From: Fidelibacterota bacterium
GTDB lineage: Bacteria > Fidelibacterota > Marinisomatia > Marinisomatales > Marinisomataceae
Assembly (NCBI GenBank): GCA_016777965.1
Contig: JADHQL010000002.1
Span: 1-50,641, forward strand
Direction: 5' to 3'
DNA: 50,641 bases
The notes beneath the pieces are model-generated. The model was given only the letters and a program-made list of their open reading frames with translations. It did not search any database and was not told where the DNA came from. Of the stretch, positions 28,991-38,891 are shown piece after piece. Position 1 is the stretch's first letter, and the number at the start of each line of letters is the position of its first letter. The position numbers and the translations under genes were made by a program.

Positions 28991-29988
28991 AAAAGATTTT
29001 AGTCATCAGAATGAGTGCAATTGGTGATATTGTTCTTGCAACATCATTTCTAGAATCAGTAAAACAAAAATATCCTGATAGTGAGATACATTTTCTTATC
29101 AAGAAAGAGTTCTCTGATCTTTTAAAGAAACATCCAATTATTGATAAGCTTGTATCTTTTGATAAAAAACTAGGATTAAATGAGCTATTTCGATTGGGAA
29201 GATTTTTAAGAAGTAATAATTATGACATAATTTTTGATATCCATAGCGTTTTTAGAACAAGAGTTTTATCACTTTTTTTAAGAAATAATTTATTTAAGCA
29301 GATAAAAAAACCAAGATTAAGAAGATTCCTATTGTTTTACGGTTATAAAAATTATTTTGAAGAAAGCTTCAGTCATATAAAAATGTATCATACCTTATTA
29401 GGACAAGATAAAACTTTTCCTCAAACCAACTTGTATATTGATCAACTTGAGGAAGATAAAACTAAACAGTTTTTAAGAGAAAATAACATTGGAAATAATT
29501 ATATAGCTATTGTCCCAGGTGCTGCGTGGAGTCAAAAGCAATGGTCGATTGACAATTATAATAATTTAATAAAAAAGTTAATACGTTCGTTTAATTCAAC
29601 AATTGTAATTCTTGGATCCTCAAATGATGTTATTTGTGATAAAATTATTAAACATGACAAAATCATAAACTTAAAAGATAAAACATCTTTAAGAAAGGCA
29701 ATGGGTATAGTTAAATATGCAAAGCATACTTTAGGAAGTGATACTGGTCTTTTACATATTTCTGAAGCAATGGGGACACCAGTAACAATGATTTTAGGTC
29801 CTACATCCAAAGAAACAGGCGCCAGAGTTACATTAAGTGACTCAAGAGTCATTGAAAATAAAGATTTATGGTGCAGACCATGCTCACAAAATGGTAGTAG
29901 GCCTTGTTATAGAAAACAACAGTACTGTATGACTGAAATTGACAGCGAAAAAGTGTATAGCAATGTAAGTAAGGCTTTAACATTATGA
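28987..29988 (+). CDS. Glycosyltransferase family 9, heptosyltransferase (WaaF-like)
   Basis: ILVIRMSAIGDIVLATSFLE, VPGAAWSQKQW, GSDTGLLHISEAMGTPVTMILGPT. Confidence 0.88.
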   Translation: MKKILVIRMSAIGDIVLATSFLESVKQKYPDSEIHFLIKKEFSDLLKKHPIIDKLVSFDKKLGLNELFRLGRFLRSNNYDIIFDIHSVFRTRVLSLFLRNNLFKQIKKPRLRRFLLFYGYKNYFEESFSHIKMYHTLLGQDKTFPQTNLYIDQLEEDKTKQFLRENNIGNNYIAIVPGAAWSQKQWSIDNYNNLIKKLIRSFNSTIVILGSSNDVICDKIIKHDKIINLKDKTSLRKAMGIVKYAKHTLGSDTGLLHISEAMGTPVTMILGPTSKETGARVTLSDSRVIENKDLWCRPCSQNGSRPCYRKQQYCMTEIDSEKVYSNVSKALTL

Positions 29989-31220
29989 TGGTTCTAATAT
30001 TTTTATACAACCTTGTAGCTCTTCCAATTATTTTTCTTTTATCAATTATTTTTTCAATTTTTAACACAAAAATAAGAAAAGGATTAATTGGGAGATTTAA
30101 TTCTTTTTCAGCACTCAAATCATTTCCAACGAACAAGTTTTCACAGATTTATTGGTTTCATTGCGCATCTTTTGGAGAATATCAACAAGTTGAGACATTA
30201 ATTGAACAAATAAAAAAAAGAGATCAAGGTATAGGAATTATAACCTCCTTTTTTTCATCATCAGGATTTGAAAATGTAAATGATAGAAATATTGATATGA
30301 AAATTTATTTACCATTTGATTTTATTTTTTCATCATTTAAGGCTTTAAGAACAATAAAACCTAGTAAAATATTCTTTACTTCAAGTGATTTTTGGCCAAG
30401 TTTTTTATTTGCGGCAAATCAGTTAAATATTACAACAGTTTTAACATCAGCAAGATATAGAAAATCATATAACATATTTTTGAAAATGTTTAATAAGATA
30501 TTTTGTGTAAGTGATAATGATTATCATCAAATAAAAAAGAATATTTCAAATGATGAAATTTATAAAATTGGAAATCCCCGATATGATAGAATATTAAATA
30601 ATTTAGAAAATGTTGAATACAAACTTGATTCTTCTAGAAAGGATGAAGTCAATATATTGATTTTTGCAAGTATGTGGGATGAAGACAATAAAATGATTTT
30701 TGAAAAGTTTATTAATTCACCATTAGTTAATCATTTTGAAAAAGTGATAATTGTTCCTCATGAAGTAACTAATTCCTATTTAAATTACTATTGCTCTGTT
30801 CTCAAGGATAATGATTTTTCATTCAAAAAAATAAATCAGTATCAAAATTTTAACAAATTTGAAGAAAAGTATATTATTATAAATAAAGTAGGTTTTCTTT
30901 CAAAATTATACGCTCAAAGTACTGTTGCCTATGTTGGAGGAGGCTTTTCAAAATCGGGAATACATAATATTATTGAGCCCGCAGCTGCTTCAAATCCAGT
31001 TATTTTTGGTGCTAATTTTATGAATTCTAATGAATCTGACGCTGAAGGTTTAATAGATGTTTTAGGTGGTTTTTCTGTTGATTCTTATGAGATATTTACT
31101 GAAAAAATAAATTGGCTTTTAGATAAAAATAATTATAATAATTCATCAAAAAATTGTAAATCTTTTGTTGCTGAAAATTCTGGCGCCACTAAAGAAATTT
31201 TACAGAAATTATATGAGTAA
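29985..31220 (+). CDS. waaA: 3-deoxy-D-manno-octulosonic acid transferase
   Basis: WFHCASFGEYQQVETLIEQ, AYVGGGFSKSGIHNIIEPAAASNPVIFGAN. Confidence 0.88.
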   Translation: MMVLIFLYNLVALPIIFLLSIIFSIFNTKIRKGLIGRFNSFSALKSFPTNKFSQIYWFHCASFGEYQQVETLIEQIKKRDQGIGIITSFFSSSGFENVNDRNIDMKIYLPFDFIFSSFKALRTIKPSKIFFTSSDFWPSFLFAANQLNITTVLTSARYRKSYNIFLKMFNKIFCVSDNDYHQIKKNISNDEIYKIGNPRYDRILNNLENVEYKLDSSRKDEVNILIFASMWDEDNKMIFEKFINSPLVNHFEKVIIVPHEVTNSYLNYYCSVLKDNDFSFKKINQYQNFNKFEEKYIIINKVGFLSKLYAQSTVAYVGGGFSKSGIHNIIEPAAASNPVIFGANFMNSNESDAEGLIDVLGGFSVDSYEIFTEKINWLLDKNNYNNSSKNCKSFVAENSGATKEILQKLYE

Positions 31221-31755
31221 ATTGTTTAAAGTTAGCGATATATTTCTTGTTCCTAATCTAATTACAATTCTGAGATTTTTTCTTATTGCTCCAATGATTA
31301 TATCTTACAAGAATGGAATGCAATCGTATTTTTTAATAATACTTTTTGTATCATTATTATCAGATTTTCTAGATGGAATTGCTGCTAGAATTCTTGACCA
31401 GAAATCAGAGCTTGGCAAAACACTTGATCCAATTGCAGATGGAATTACACTATTTGCTTTTATAATTCTTTTTAATAAAGAAGGTCTAATCTCAACTTCG
31501 TTTATGATTTTTTATTTTTTAAGACAATTGACAATTTTAATATTTTCATTATGGTATTTACCAAAATTGAAAACGGTTTATGGATCTAATATTTTAGGCA
31601 AAACTGGAGTATGTTTTTTAGGAGCTGCACTATGTATTTTTGCATTTAAGGCGCAGAGTATGTATTACATTACGCCCGTTTTATTGAATATTACTGCTAT
31701 TCTATTATTTATCAGCCTTCTTGATTATCTAAGGTTTTTTCTAAGTATAAAATAA
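31213..31755 (+). CDS. CDP-alcohol phosphatidyltransferase family protein (start moved from 31165)
   Basis: Near-canonical motif SDFLDGIAARILDQKSELGKTLDPIADG. Confidence 0.88.
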   Translation: MSKLFKVSDIFLVPNLITILRFFLIAPMIISYKNGMQSYFLIILFVSLLSDFLDGIAARILDQKSELGKTLDPIADGITLFAFIILFNKEGLISTSFMIFYFLRQLTILIFSLWYLPKLKTVYGSNILGKTGVCFLGAALCIFAFKAQSMYYITPVLLNITAILLFISLLDYLRFFLSIK

Positions 31756-31768
31756 AAAATAGACCTAA

Positions 31769-31797
31769 TTGTCATACAAATTATTTTACTTTATAGT
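31769..31797 (+). promoter_or_regulatory. Candidate sigma-70 promoter for uvrB
   Basis: TTGTCA - 17 nt - TATAGT, about 26 nt upstream of the uvrB start. Confidence 0.45.
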
Positions 31798-31823
31798 AGT
31801 TAATATCTAAATTATTGGTCATT

Positions 31824-33818
31824 ATGGCAGACTTTAAGGTAGAATCAAAATTTTCTCCAGCAGGAGACCAGCCAACAGCAATATCTGAATTATCAGATGG
31901 ATTGAAGGAAAATGCATCTCATCAGACTTTACTTGGTGTAACTGGATCAGGAAAAACATATACAATAGCAAAGGTAATTGAGGAAGTTCAAAAGCCGACT
32001 CTGGTTATTTCTCATAATAAAACTTTAGCAGCTCAGCTTTATGGAGAATTTAAAAACTTATTTCCAAATAATGCTGTTGAATACTTTATTAGCTATTACG
32101 ATTATTATCAGCCTGAATCATATATGCCAGTAACTGATACATTTATAGAAAAAGACTTCTCTATGAATGAAGAAATTGATCGTCTAAGATTAAAAGCAAC
32201 CAGCTCTTTACTTCAAAGGAAAGATGTCATTGTCGTTAGCTCTGTTTCTTGCATATATGGTTTAGGTAATCCAAAAGAGTGGAAGAAGCAAGTGGTTCAT
32301 TTAAAACTCGATGATTCCATTAGCAGGTCTAGCTTAACTGAAAACCTTATTGATATTTATTATCAAAGAAATGATCAAGTTTTAGAGAGATGTAATTTTA
32401 GAATTTTAGGAGATATTTTTGAAATCTTTCCAGCATATGAGGATAAGGCTATCAGAGTTGATATTTTTGACAATATTATTCAATCAATAGTATCGTTTGA
32501 TTCTTTAACAGGAGAAGAACATTCTGAGCATGATGAATTTTATCTATATCCCGCAAGACATTTCATTTCTGATAAAGATAAAAATGATTCGGTTATTAAA
32601 GAGATAAAAAGAGACTTAATTGAGAGGACTAAGTTCTTTAATGAAAACGAAAAGTTTTTAGAAGAACAAAGAATTAGTCAAAGAACTAATTTTGATATTG
32701 AAATGATTCAAGAGATTGGATATTGTTCTGGCATTGAAAATTATTCAAGATATTTTGATGGAAGAAAAGAAGGCGAAAGACCTTTTACATTGATTGATTT
32801 TTTCCCTGAAGATTTTTTAACTGTAATAGATGAGTCACATGTTACTTTGCCTCAAATCCAGGCTATGTATGGAGGAGATAGAAAGCGTAAAGATAATTTG
32901 ATTGATTATGGGTTTAGGTTGCCCTCAGCATATGATAATAGACCGTTAAAATCAGATGAATTTTCAACACTTCAAAATCAAGTTATTTACGCATCTGCAA
33001 CTCCATCACATAGAGAGTTAGAACTCTCTCAGGGGGCAATCACTGAATTAATTAATAGGCCTACTGGATTGATAGATCCTGAGTTGATGATTAGACCTTC
33101 TGCTGGTCAAATTGATGATCTTATTTCAGAGATAAAAATTAGGTCATTAAAAGATGAAAGATGTTTAGTTACTACATTAACTAAGAAAATGGCTGAAGAC
33201 CTATCCGAGTATTTAAGTTCTGTTGGTTTAAGAGTTCGATACCTTCATTCAGAAGTGAAAACCATTGAAAGAGTTAAAATTTTAAGAGATTTAAGATTAG
33301 GTCATTTTGATGTTTTAGTTGGAATCAATCTATTGAGAGAAGGATTAGATCTTCCTGAAGTATCATTGGTTGCAATTTTAGATGCTGATAAGGAGGGATT
33401 TCTTAGATCTAAAAGTTCATTGGTTCAAACAGCAGGTAGGGCAGCTCGACATGAGCAAGGTAAAGTAATTTTATATGCTGATAAAATAACAGATTCGATG
33501 AAATATTTGATTGATGAAACTGATCGAAGAAGAAAAATTCAAATGAAATACAATAAAGAAAACAACATTACTCCAAAAACAGTTAAAAAATCAGTTGAGG
33601 AAATTATGCAATCAACTAGAGTCGCTGAATCTTACAGAGATAGTGAAATTGAAGTTAAAAGAGATGTTGCGACAGACAAGTTTTTAATGGAGGATAAAAA
33701 AATTGTTGTAGAAATGATTAGAGAAGAGATGCTTGAAGCAGCTGAAAATTTAGAATTTGAAAAAGCAGCCAAGCTAAGAGATGAAATGAACAAACTAGAA
33801 AAAGAAATTAAGTTATAA
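31824..33818 (+). CDS. uvrB: Excinuclease ABC subunit B (start moved from 31815)
   Basis: FSPAGDQPTAISEL, LLGVTGSGKTYTIAKVI, YYDYYQPESYMP, C-terminal UVR motif. Confidence 0.97.
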   Translation: MADFKVESKFSPAGDQPTAISELSDGLKENASHQTLLGVTGSGKTYTIAKVIEEVQKPTLVISHNKTLAAQLYGEFKNLFPNNAVEYFISYYDYYQPESYMPVTDTFIEKDFSMNEEIDRLRLKATSSLLQRKDVIVVSSVSCIYGLGNPKEWKKQVVHLKLDDSISRSSLTENLIDIYYQRNDQVLERCNFRILGDIFEIFPAYEDKAIRVDIFDNIIQSIVSFDSLTGEEHSEHDEFYLYPARHFISDKDKNDSVIKEIKRDLIERTKFFNENEKFLEEQRISQRTNFDIEMIQEIGYCSGIENYSRYFDGRKEGERPFTLIDFFPEDFLTVIDESHVTLPQIQAMYGGDRKRKDNLIDYGFRLPSAYDNRPLKSDEFSTLQNQVIYASATPSHRELELSQGAITELINRPTGLIDPELMIRPSAGQIDDLISEIKIRSLKDERCLVTTLTKKMAEDLSEYLSSVGLRVRYLHSEVKTIERVKILRDLRLGHFDVLVGINLLREGLDLPEVSLVAILDADKEGFLRSKSSLVQTAGRAARHEQGKVILYADKITDSMKYLIDETDRRRKIQMKYNKENNITPKTVKKSVEEIMQSTRVAESYRDSEIEVKRDVATDKFLMEDKKIVVEMIREEMLEAAENLEFEKAAKLRDEMNKLEKEIKL

Positions 33819-33832
33819 TCAACGGAGATATT

Positions 33833-35035
33833 ATGAATATAGATTTAATTAAACAAAAAGCAGGTATTATTGGAGAAAGCGATGCTATTAATCAGGTTTT
33901 AGAAATGGTTGCCCAAGTAGCAAATGTAGATATTTCAGTTTTAATTAATGGAGAGTCAGGAACTGGAAAAGAGTTAGTAAGCAAAGCATTACATTTAGGC
34001 AGTAAGCGTTTATCAAATGAGCTTGTAATTGTTAATTGTGGAGCTATTCCAGAAGGAATCATAGAAAGCGAGCTTTTTGGACATAAAAAAGGGGCGTATA
34101 CAGATGCTACAGACTCCAGAAAAGGATACTTCGAAACTGCCAATAAGGGGACAATTTTTTTGGATGAAATTGGTGATATGCCATTGGAGACTCAGGTTAA
34201 AGTTCTTCGAGTCTTAGAATCAGGTGAGTTTATGAGAGTGGGTGACTCTGTAACAAAGAAAACAGATGTAAGAGTTATTGCTGCAACGAACAAGGATTTG
34301 GCAAAGCTAGTCCAAGAAGGGAAGTTTAGGCAAGATTTGTATTATAGATTGAAAACCGTCACAATAAATATTCCACCCTTAAGGAAAAGAACCAATGATA
34401 TTAGGCTACTAGTGGATAGGTTTGCATTACAATTTAGCAGAACAAATGATATTAAGTATAAAGGCTTTACACCCGAATCAATTAAAGAAATGCAGGATTA
34501 TCATTGGCCAGGAAATGTAAGAGAATTGAGAAACTTTGTAGAAAGTATTTTAATCTTGCAGAAAGGTGAAAGAATTACTGCAGATATGGTTGCTAATCAG
34601 TTGATTGGAGATAAAATTGAGCCTATGGAAAATAATACCTCTCTACCTGTAGTTGTAAACAGAGATCCTGATCAAGCAGAAAGAGAACTGATACTTCGTC
34701 AACTTCTTTTCTTAAGACAAGACATTGAAGATTTAAAATTAATGATGAAAGAATCTAGCTTTTCTGAACTAAATTCATCGAGAAGCATTAATCAATCATT
34801 TGGTTCAGCAATTCAGGATAATGAAATATTTAATGAGAATGAAAATCTTATTAAAGGTAAGATGATTGGAGCTTTTAACACTAAGGATCTTGAAAAAGAA
34901 ATGATTATAAGAACTTTAGAGCATTTTAATAACAATAGAAGAGCCGCAGCTAAATCACTTGATATGAGCGAAAGAACTCTTTATAGAAAAATAAATGATT
35001 ATGCTATTGAAAAGAAAATTAAAAAAGATAGTTAA
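33833..35035 (+). CDS. Sigma-54-dependent-type AAA+ transcriptional regulator with Fis-type HTH, no N-terminal sensory domain
   Basis: INGESGTGKELVSKALH, ELFGHKKGAYTDATDSRKGYFETANKGTIFLDEIGDMP, C-terminal NRRAAAKSLDMSERTLYRKI. Confidence 0.92.
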   Translation: MNIDLIKQKAGIIGESDAINQVLEMVAQVANVDISVLINGESGTGKELVSKALHLGSKRLSNELVIVNCGAIPEGIIESELFGHKKGAYTDATDSRKGYFETANKGTIFLDEIGDMPLETQVKVLRVLESGEFMRVGDSVTKKTDVRVIAATNKDLAKLVQEGKFRQDLYYRLKTVTINIPPLRKRTNDIRLLVDRFALQFSRTNDIKYKGFTPESIKEMQDYHWPGNVRELRNFVESILILQKGERITADMVANQLIGDKIEPMENNTSLPVVVNRDPDQAERELILRQLLFLRQDIEDLKLMMKESSFSELNSSRSINQSFGSAIQDNEIFNENENLIKGKMIGAFNTKDLEKEMIIRTLEHFNNNRRAAAKSLDMSERTLYRKINDYAIEKKIKKDS

Positions 35036-35570
35036 TTTTATATCAATTTTCCTGATTTTTGGATGTAGTTATTATTCCATGGCAGGATCAATTCCAGCCG
35101 GGATCAATAACGTTTATATCCCATTAATAGAAAATGATACTGCGGAATTTGAGATTTCTGAAAATTTAACTTCAAAAATAACGCAAGAAATTGCTATTCA
35201 AAATATTTTAAAAATTACAGATAATAGTGATAGTGATAGTACTATTCTGGGAGTGATAACCAGTGCTACCGATGGACCATTTACTTTTGATAGTAACGAG
35301 CAGGTAGATGAGTATCGATTTTCAATTTCTTTAAAAATTTTGTGGGTTGATAATGAAAATGAAAAAAGTTTAATTGAAAAAACTTTTACAGGTTTCGGAA
35401 ATTATAGTATAAATAATGATCCTTCTTCGGATGGAATAGATAATGATAACGATGGGATTCTTGATGAAAATGATGATGATGAATTTGGAGATTCAAGAGA
35501 GTTGGCAATTAATATTGCCATTAACAAAATTGCATCAGATGTTGTAAATTCTATCCTTTCTACATGGTAA
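34995..35570 (+). CDS. LptE-like lipoprotein with Asp-rich insertion (exact start uncertain)
   Basis: Lipobox LIFGCS, then YYSMAGSIPAGINNVYIPLIENDTAEFEISENLTSKITQEI, typical of the FCB-type LptE family. Confidence 0.7.
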   Translation: MIMLLKRKLKKIVNFISIFLIFGCSYYSMAGSIPAGINNVYIPLIENDTAEFEISENLTSKITQEIAIQNILKITDNSDSDSTILGVITSATDGPFTFDSNEQVDEYRFSISLKILWVDNENEKSLIEKTFTGFGNYSINNDPSSDGIDNDNDGILDENDDDEFGDSRELAINIAINKIASDVVNSILSTW

Positions 35571-36865
35571 AGAAAATGAAAAATATATCAATAAATAAAT
35601 TAAAAGATTTTATAGGAAAAGAAGTTCAGCTAAATGGATGGATTTATAATCTCAGATCCGTTGGAAAAATTTGGTTTGCAATCGTTAGAGACGGTACTGG
35701 TTTTGTCCAATGCGTTGTTACAAGCAATGATGTTTCAATTGATGTTTTTGAACTTGAATCCGCTCTTACTCAAGAATCAGCTGTTACTGTGACGGGAATT
35801 GTTCAAGAGGATTCTCGTTCTGATTTGGGAGTTGAGATTCTAGTAAAAGATATGGAAGTAATTCACATTGCTGAAGAATATCCGATTGCTTTGAAAGAGC
35901 ACGGCGTAAGCTTTTTAATGGATAATAGACACCTTTGGTTACGATCAAAGAAACAGTACGCCATAATGAAAGTTCGTCAAAATGTAATTAAATCAATTAG
36001 AGATTTTTTTGATACCAGAGATTTTGTACTAATTGACTCACCTATGTTTACTGGAAATGCAGTTGAAGGCACTACTACATTATTTGAAACTGAATATTTT
36101 AATAGATCAGCTTATTTAACTCAAAGTGGACAGCTATATCAGGAAGCCGGGGCAATGGCCTTTGGAAAAACATATTGTTTCGGTCCATGTTTTAGAGCTG
36201 AAAAATCAAAAACCAGAAAACATTTAACAGAATTTTGGATGGTAGAACCGGAGATGGCATTTTATGATTTAAAAGATAATATGGATTTGATTGAGGAGTT
36301 TATTGTACATATCGTTTCTCAAAGTATTGAAAATTGTAAAGAAGAGTTAAAAATTTTGGAAAGAGATATTACATTGCTCGAGAAAGTAAAATCTCCATTT
36401 CCGAGAATAACCTATGATGAAGCTGTTAAGCTCTTACATGATAATGGCCAAGAATTTAAGTACGGTAGTGATTTTGGAGCACCGGATGAAGAATTGATTG
36501 CCTCAAAGTTTGATAGCCCTGTGATGATACATAGCTGGCCTCATGAAACTAAAGCTTTTTATATGAAAAGAGATGATACTGACAAACTTGCTTTAGGGGT
36601 AGATGTTATTGCGCCAGAAGGTTATGGTGAAATTGTTGGTGGTGGACAAAGAGAAGATGATCACGACACCTTGGTTAAGAGAATAGAAGATCATGGACTG
36701 CCTTTAAGTGCATTTAAGTGGTATTTAGACTTAAGAAAATATGGTTCAGTTACTCATTCCGGATTTGGATTGGGGCTTGAAAGAACAGTTTCATGGATAT
36801 GTGGGATAGATCATGTAAGACAAACCATTCCTTTTCCAAGAACAATGGGAAGATTGGAGCCATAA
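35564..36865 (+). CDS. asnS: Asparaginyl-tRNA synthetase
   Basis: OB-fold QLNGWIYNLRSVGKIWFAIVRDGTG; LTQSGQLYQEAGAMAFGKTYCFGPCFRAEKSKTRKHLTEFWMVEPEMAF. Confidence 0.95.
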   Translation: MVKKMKNISINKLKDFIGKEVQLNGWIYNLRSVGKIWFAIVRDGTGFVQCVVTSNDVSIDVFELESALTQESAVTVTGIVQEDSRSDLGVEILVKDMEVIHIAEEYPIALKEHGVSFLMDNRHLWLRSKKQYAIMKVRQNVIKSIRDFFDTRDFVLIDSPMFTGNAVEGTTTLFETEYFNRSAYLTQSGQLYQEAGAMAFGKTYCFGPCFRAEKSKTRKHLTEFWMVEPEMAFYDLKDNMDLIEEFIVHIVSQSIENCKEELKILERDITLLEKVKSPFPRITYDEAVKLLHDNGQEFKYGSDFGAPDEELIASKFDSPVMIHSWPHETKAFYMKRDDTDKLALGVDVIAPEGYGEIVGGGQREDDHDTLVKRIEDHGLPLSAFKWYLDLRKYGSVTHSGFGLGLERTVSWICGIDHVRQTIPFPRTMGRLEP

Positions 36866-37323
36866 TGAAGTTTGATGGAAGAATTGCTGTTTTTGGAGGA
36901 AGGTTTATTACAGAAGAAATTTATAATGATACCCTAGAAATTGGGAAACGAATGGCCGAAAAAAATTGGTTAGTTTTCTGCGGCGGCGGTGAAGGTGTAA
37001 TGGAAGCTATTGCTAAAGGCGTATCACTTGGCAGTGGAACATGTATTGGAATTTTAAAAGACAAAGATTTTAAAACTGGAAATGAATATCTCAGTATTCC
37101 AATTTCAACTGGATTGGATATTACTAGAAATGCCTTAATTAGCTATAATTGCGATTTAGGTGTTGCAATTTCTGGAGCCTATGGAACTCTTAGTGAAATA
37201 GCCTTCACATTAGCTCAAGAAAAGCAATTAATTGCTTATAATAGTTGGGATATTCCAAAATCAATTCAAGTTAAAACTATAGATTCTTTAATTGAGGAAG
37301 TAGATAAGTGTCTAAAGCATTAA
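36865..37323 (+). CDS. TIGR00725-like LOG/lysine-decarboxylase-fold protein (start moved from 36793)
   Basis: VFCGGGEGVMEAIAKGVSLGSGTCIGIL...VAISGAYGTLSEIAFTLAQ. Confidence 0.8.
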   Translation: MKFDGRIAVFGGRFITEEIYNDTLEIGKRMAEKNWLVFCGGGEGVMEAIAKGVSLGSGTCIGILKDKDFKTGNEYLSIPISTGLDITRNALISYNCDLGVAISGAYGTLSEIAFTLAQEKQLIAYNSWDIPKSIQVKTIDSLIEEVDKCLKH

Positions 37324-38891
37324 ATGTTGCAGTTTGTCAAATAAACCCTACATTAGGAAATTTTCAAAAAAATATTGATATAATTTCTAAAAACTATAAA
37401 TACGCAGTAGAAAAAGGTGTAGACTTAGTGGTTTTTCCAGAAATGTCTATAACAGGTTATCCCCCTCAAGATCTACTCAATAATAAAGAATTTATTAGCC
37501 AAAATATTTCCTGCTTGAATGAGCTTGCTAAGTCAATTACCATTCCATGTATTTTGGGTTATGTTGATTTTGAGGATAATAAAAAATTCAATGCAGCTGC
37601 TGTGTTCCAAGATGGAGAAATAGTTTATAAATATCACAAAATTCATTTACCAAATTATGATGTATTTGATGAAAGAAGATATTTTCATAGCGGTAATTCA
37701 GTTGGAATATTTGATTTAAAAGTAAATAATTCTGATTACAAAATTGCGTTACAAATTTGTGAAGATTTATGGGAAGATGAATATGAACGAAAAATATCAG
37801 GAGAGATTATTGAAAATAGCCCTGATTTGATTATTAATATTTCAGCTTCTCCATTTGCAAAAGATAGAAAAAATGACAGGATGAAATTAATTCAAAGCAA
37901 ATACAAGGATGCAAATTGTCCATTTATTTATTGCAATCTTGTTGGTGGCCAAGATGAATTGATTTTTGATGGTTTCTCGATGGTTTTTAACAGCGAATCA
38001 GAATTAATTGATCTTGCTAATGGTTTTGAAGAACAAATTCTAATAACTGATCTCAATACAAGAGAATCAATTGAAAATATATCTCCAAATGAGCAGTTAT
38101 TTAAGGCATTATCTTTAGGAATAAAGGATTATTTCATTAAAACAGGACATGAAAAAGCTCTTATTGGACTAAGTGGAGGTATTGATTCAGCGTTGGTAGC
38201 TTGTCTTGCTGTAGATGCTCTTGGTTCAGAAAATGTATCTTTGATTTCAATGCCTTCAAGGTTTTCAAGTGATCATAGTAAAAGTGATGCGAAACAATTA
38301 GCTAAAAATCTTGATACAAATTTTAAAACAGTAGACATTGATAGCTTATTTCAAGCTTATTTAGATGTTATGAATGCACATTTTGATGGATCAAATCCAA
38401 ATGTAGCTGAAGAAAATATTCAATCAAGAATAAGAGGAAATATTTTAATGGCATTTTCAAACAAGTTTGGTTCCTTAGTTTTATCTACAGGAAATAAAAC
38501 AGAATTGGCGCTTGGATATTGTACTTTATACGGAGATATGAGTGGAGGGTTATCAGCTATTGGAGATTTAAATAAAACTGAAGTATATGAACTTTCAAAG
38601 TGGATTAATCAAGATAATGAAACTATTCCTAAAAATATTATATATAAAGAACCATCAGCAGAGCTTGCTCCCAATCAGGTTGATCCATTTGATTATGATT
38701 TAATTAGTCCAATTGTAGATAAAATTGTTTTCGGAGATGAAAATGAGCAAAATGAACAGTATTTAAACCTAAAAAGGAAGATAAATATTAACGAACATAA
38801 AAGAAGACAAGCTGCTCCCGTTCTTAGAGTAAGTAAAAAAGCTTTTGGTATTGGAAGAAGAATTCCAATTGTAAATCATTTTCATGAGTAG
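37308..38891 (+). CDS. nadE: Glutamine-dependent NAD+ synthetase
   Basis: N-terminal nitrilase domain (VVFPEMSITGYPPQDLL) and C-terminal IGLSGGIDSALVACLA. Confidence 0.95.
   Translation: MSKALNVAVCQINPTLGNFQKNIDIISKNYKYAVEKGVDLVVFPEMSITGYPPQDLLNNKEFISQNISCLNELAKSITIPCILGYVDFEDNKKFNAAAVFQDGEIVYKYHKIHLPNYDVFDERRYFHSGNSVGIFDLKVNNSDYKIALQICEDLWEDEYERKISGEIIENSPDLIINISASPFAKDRKNDRMKLIQSKYKDANCPFIYCNLVGGQDELIFDGFSMVFNSESELIDLANGFEEQILITDLNTRESIENISPNEQLFKALSLGIKDYFIKTGHEKALIGLSGGIDSALVACLAVDALGSENVSLISMPSRFSSDHSKSDAKQLAKNLDTNFKTVDIDSLFQAYLDVMNAHFDGSNPNVAEENIQSRIRGNILMAFSNKFGSLVLSTGNKTELALGYCTLYGDMSGGLSAIGDLNKTEVYELSKWINQDNETIPKNIIYKEPSAELAPNQVDPFDYDLISPIVDKIVFGDENEQNEQYLNLKRKININEHKRRQAAPVLRVSKKAFGIGRRIPIVNHFHE

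Noticed and set aside
35413-35500. GAT/AAT-rich tract in the LptE-like gene considered as a simple microsatellite
   Set aside because: The encoded DxDxDG pattern is structured and in frame, so it is reported as a protein-level insertion instead.
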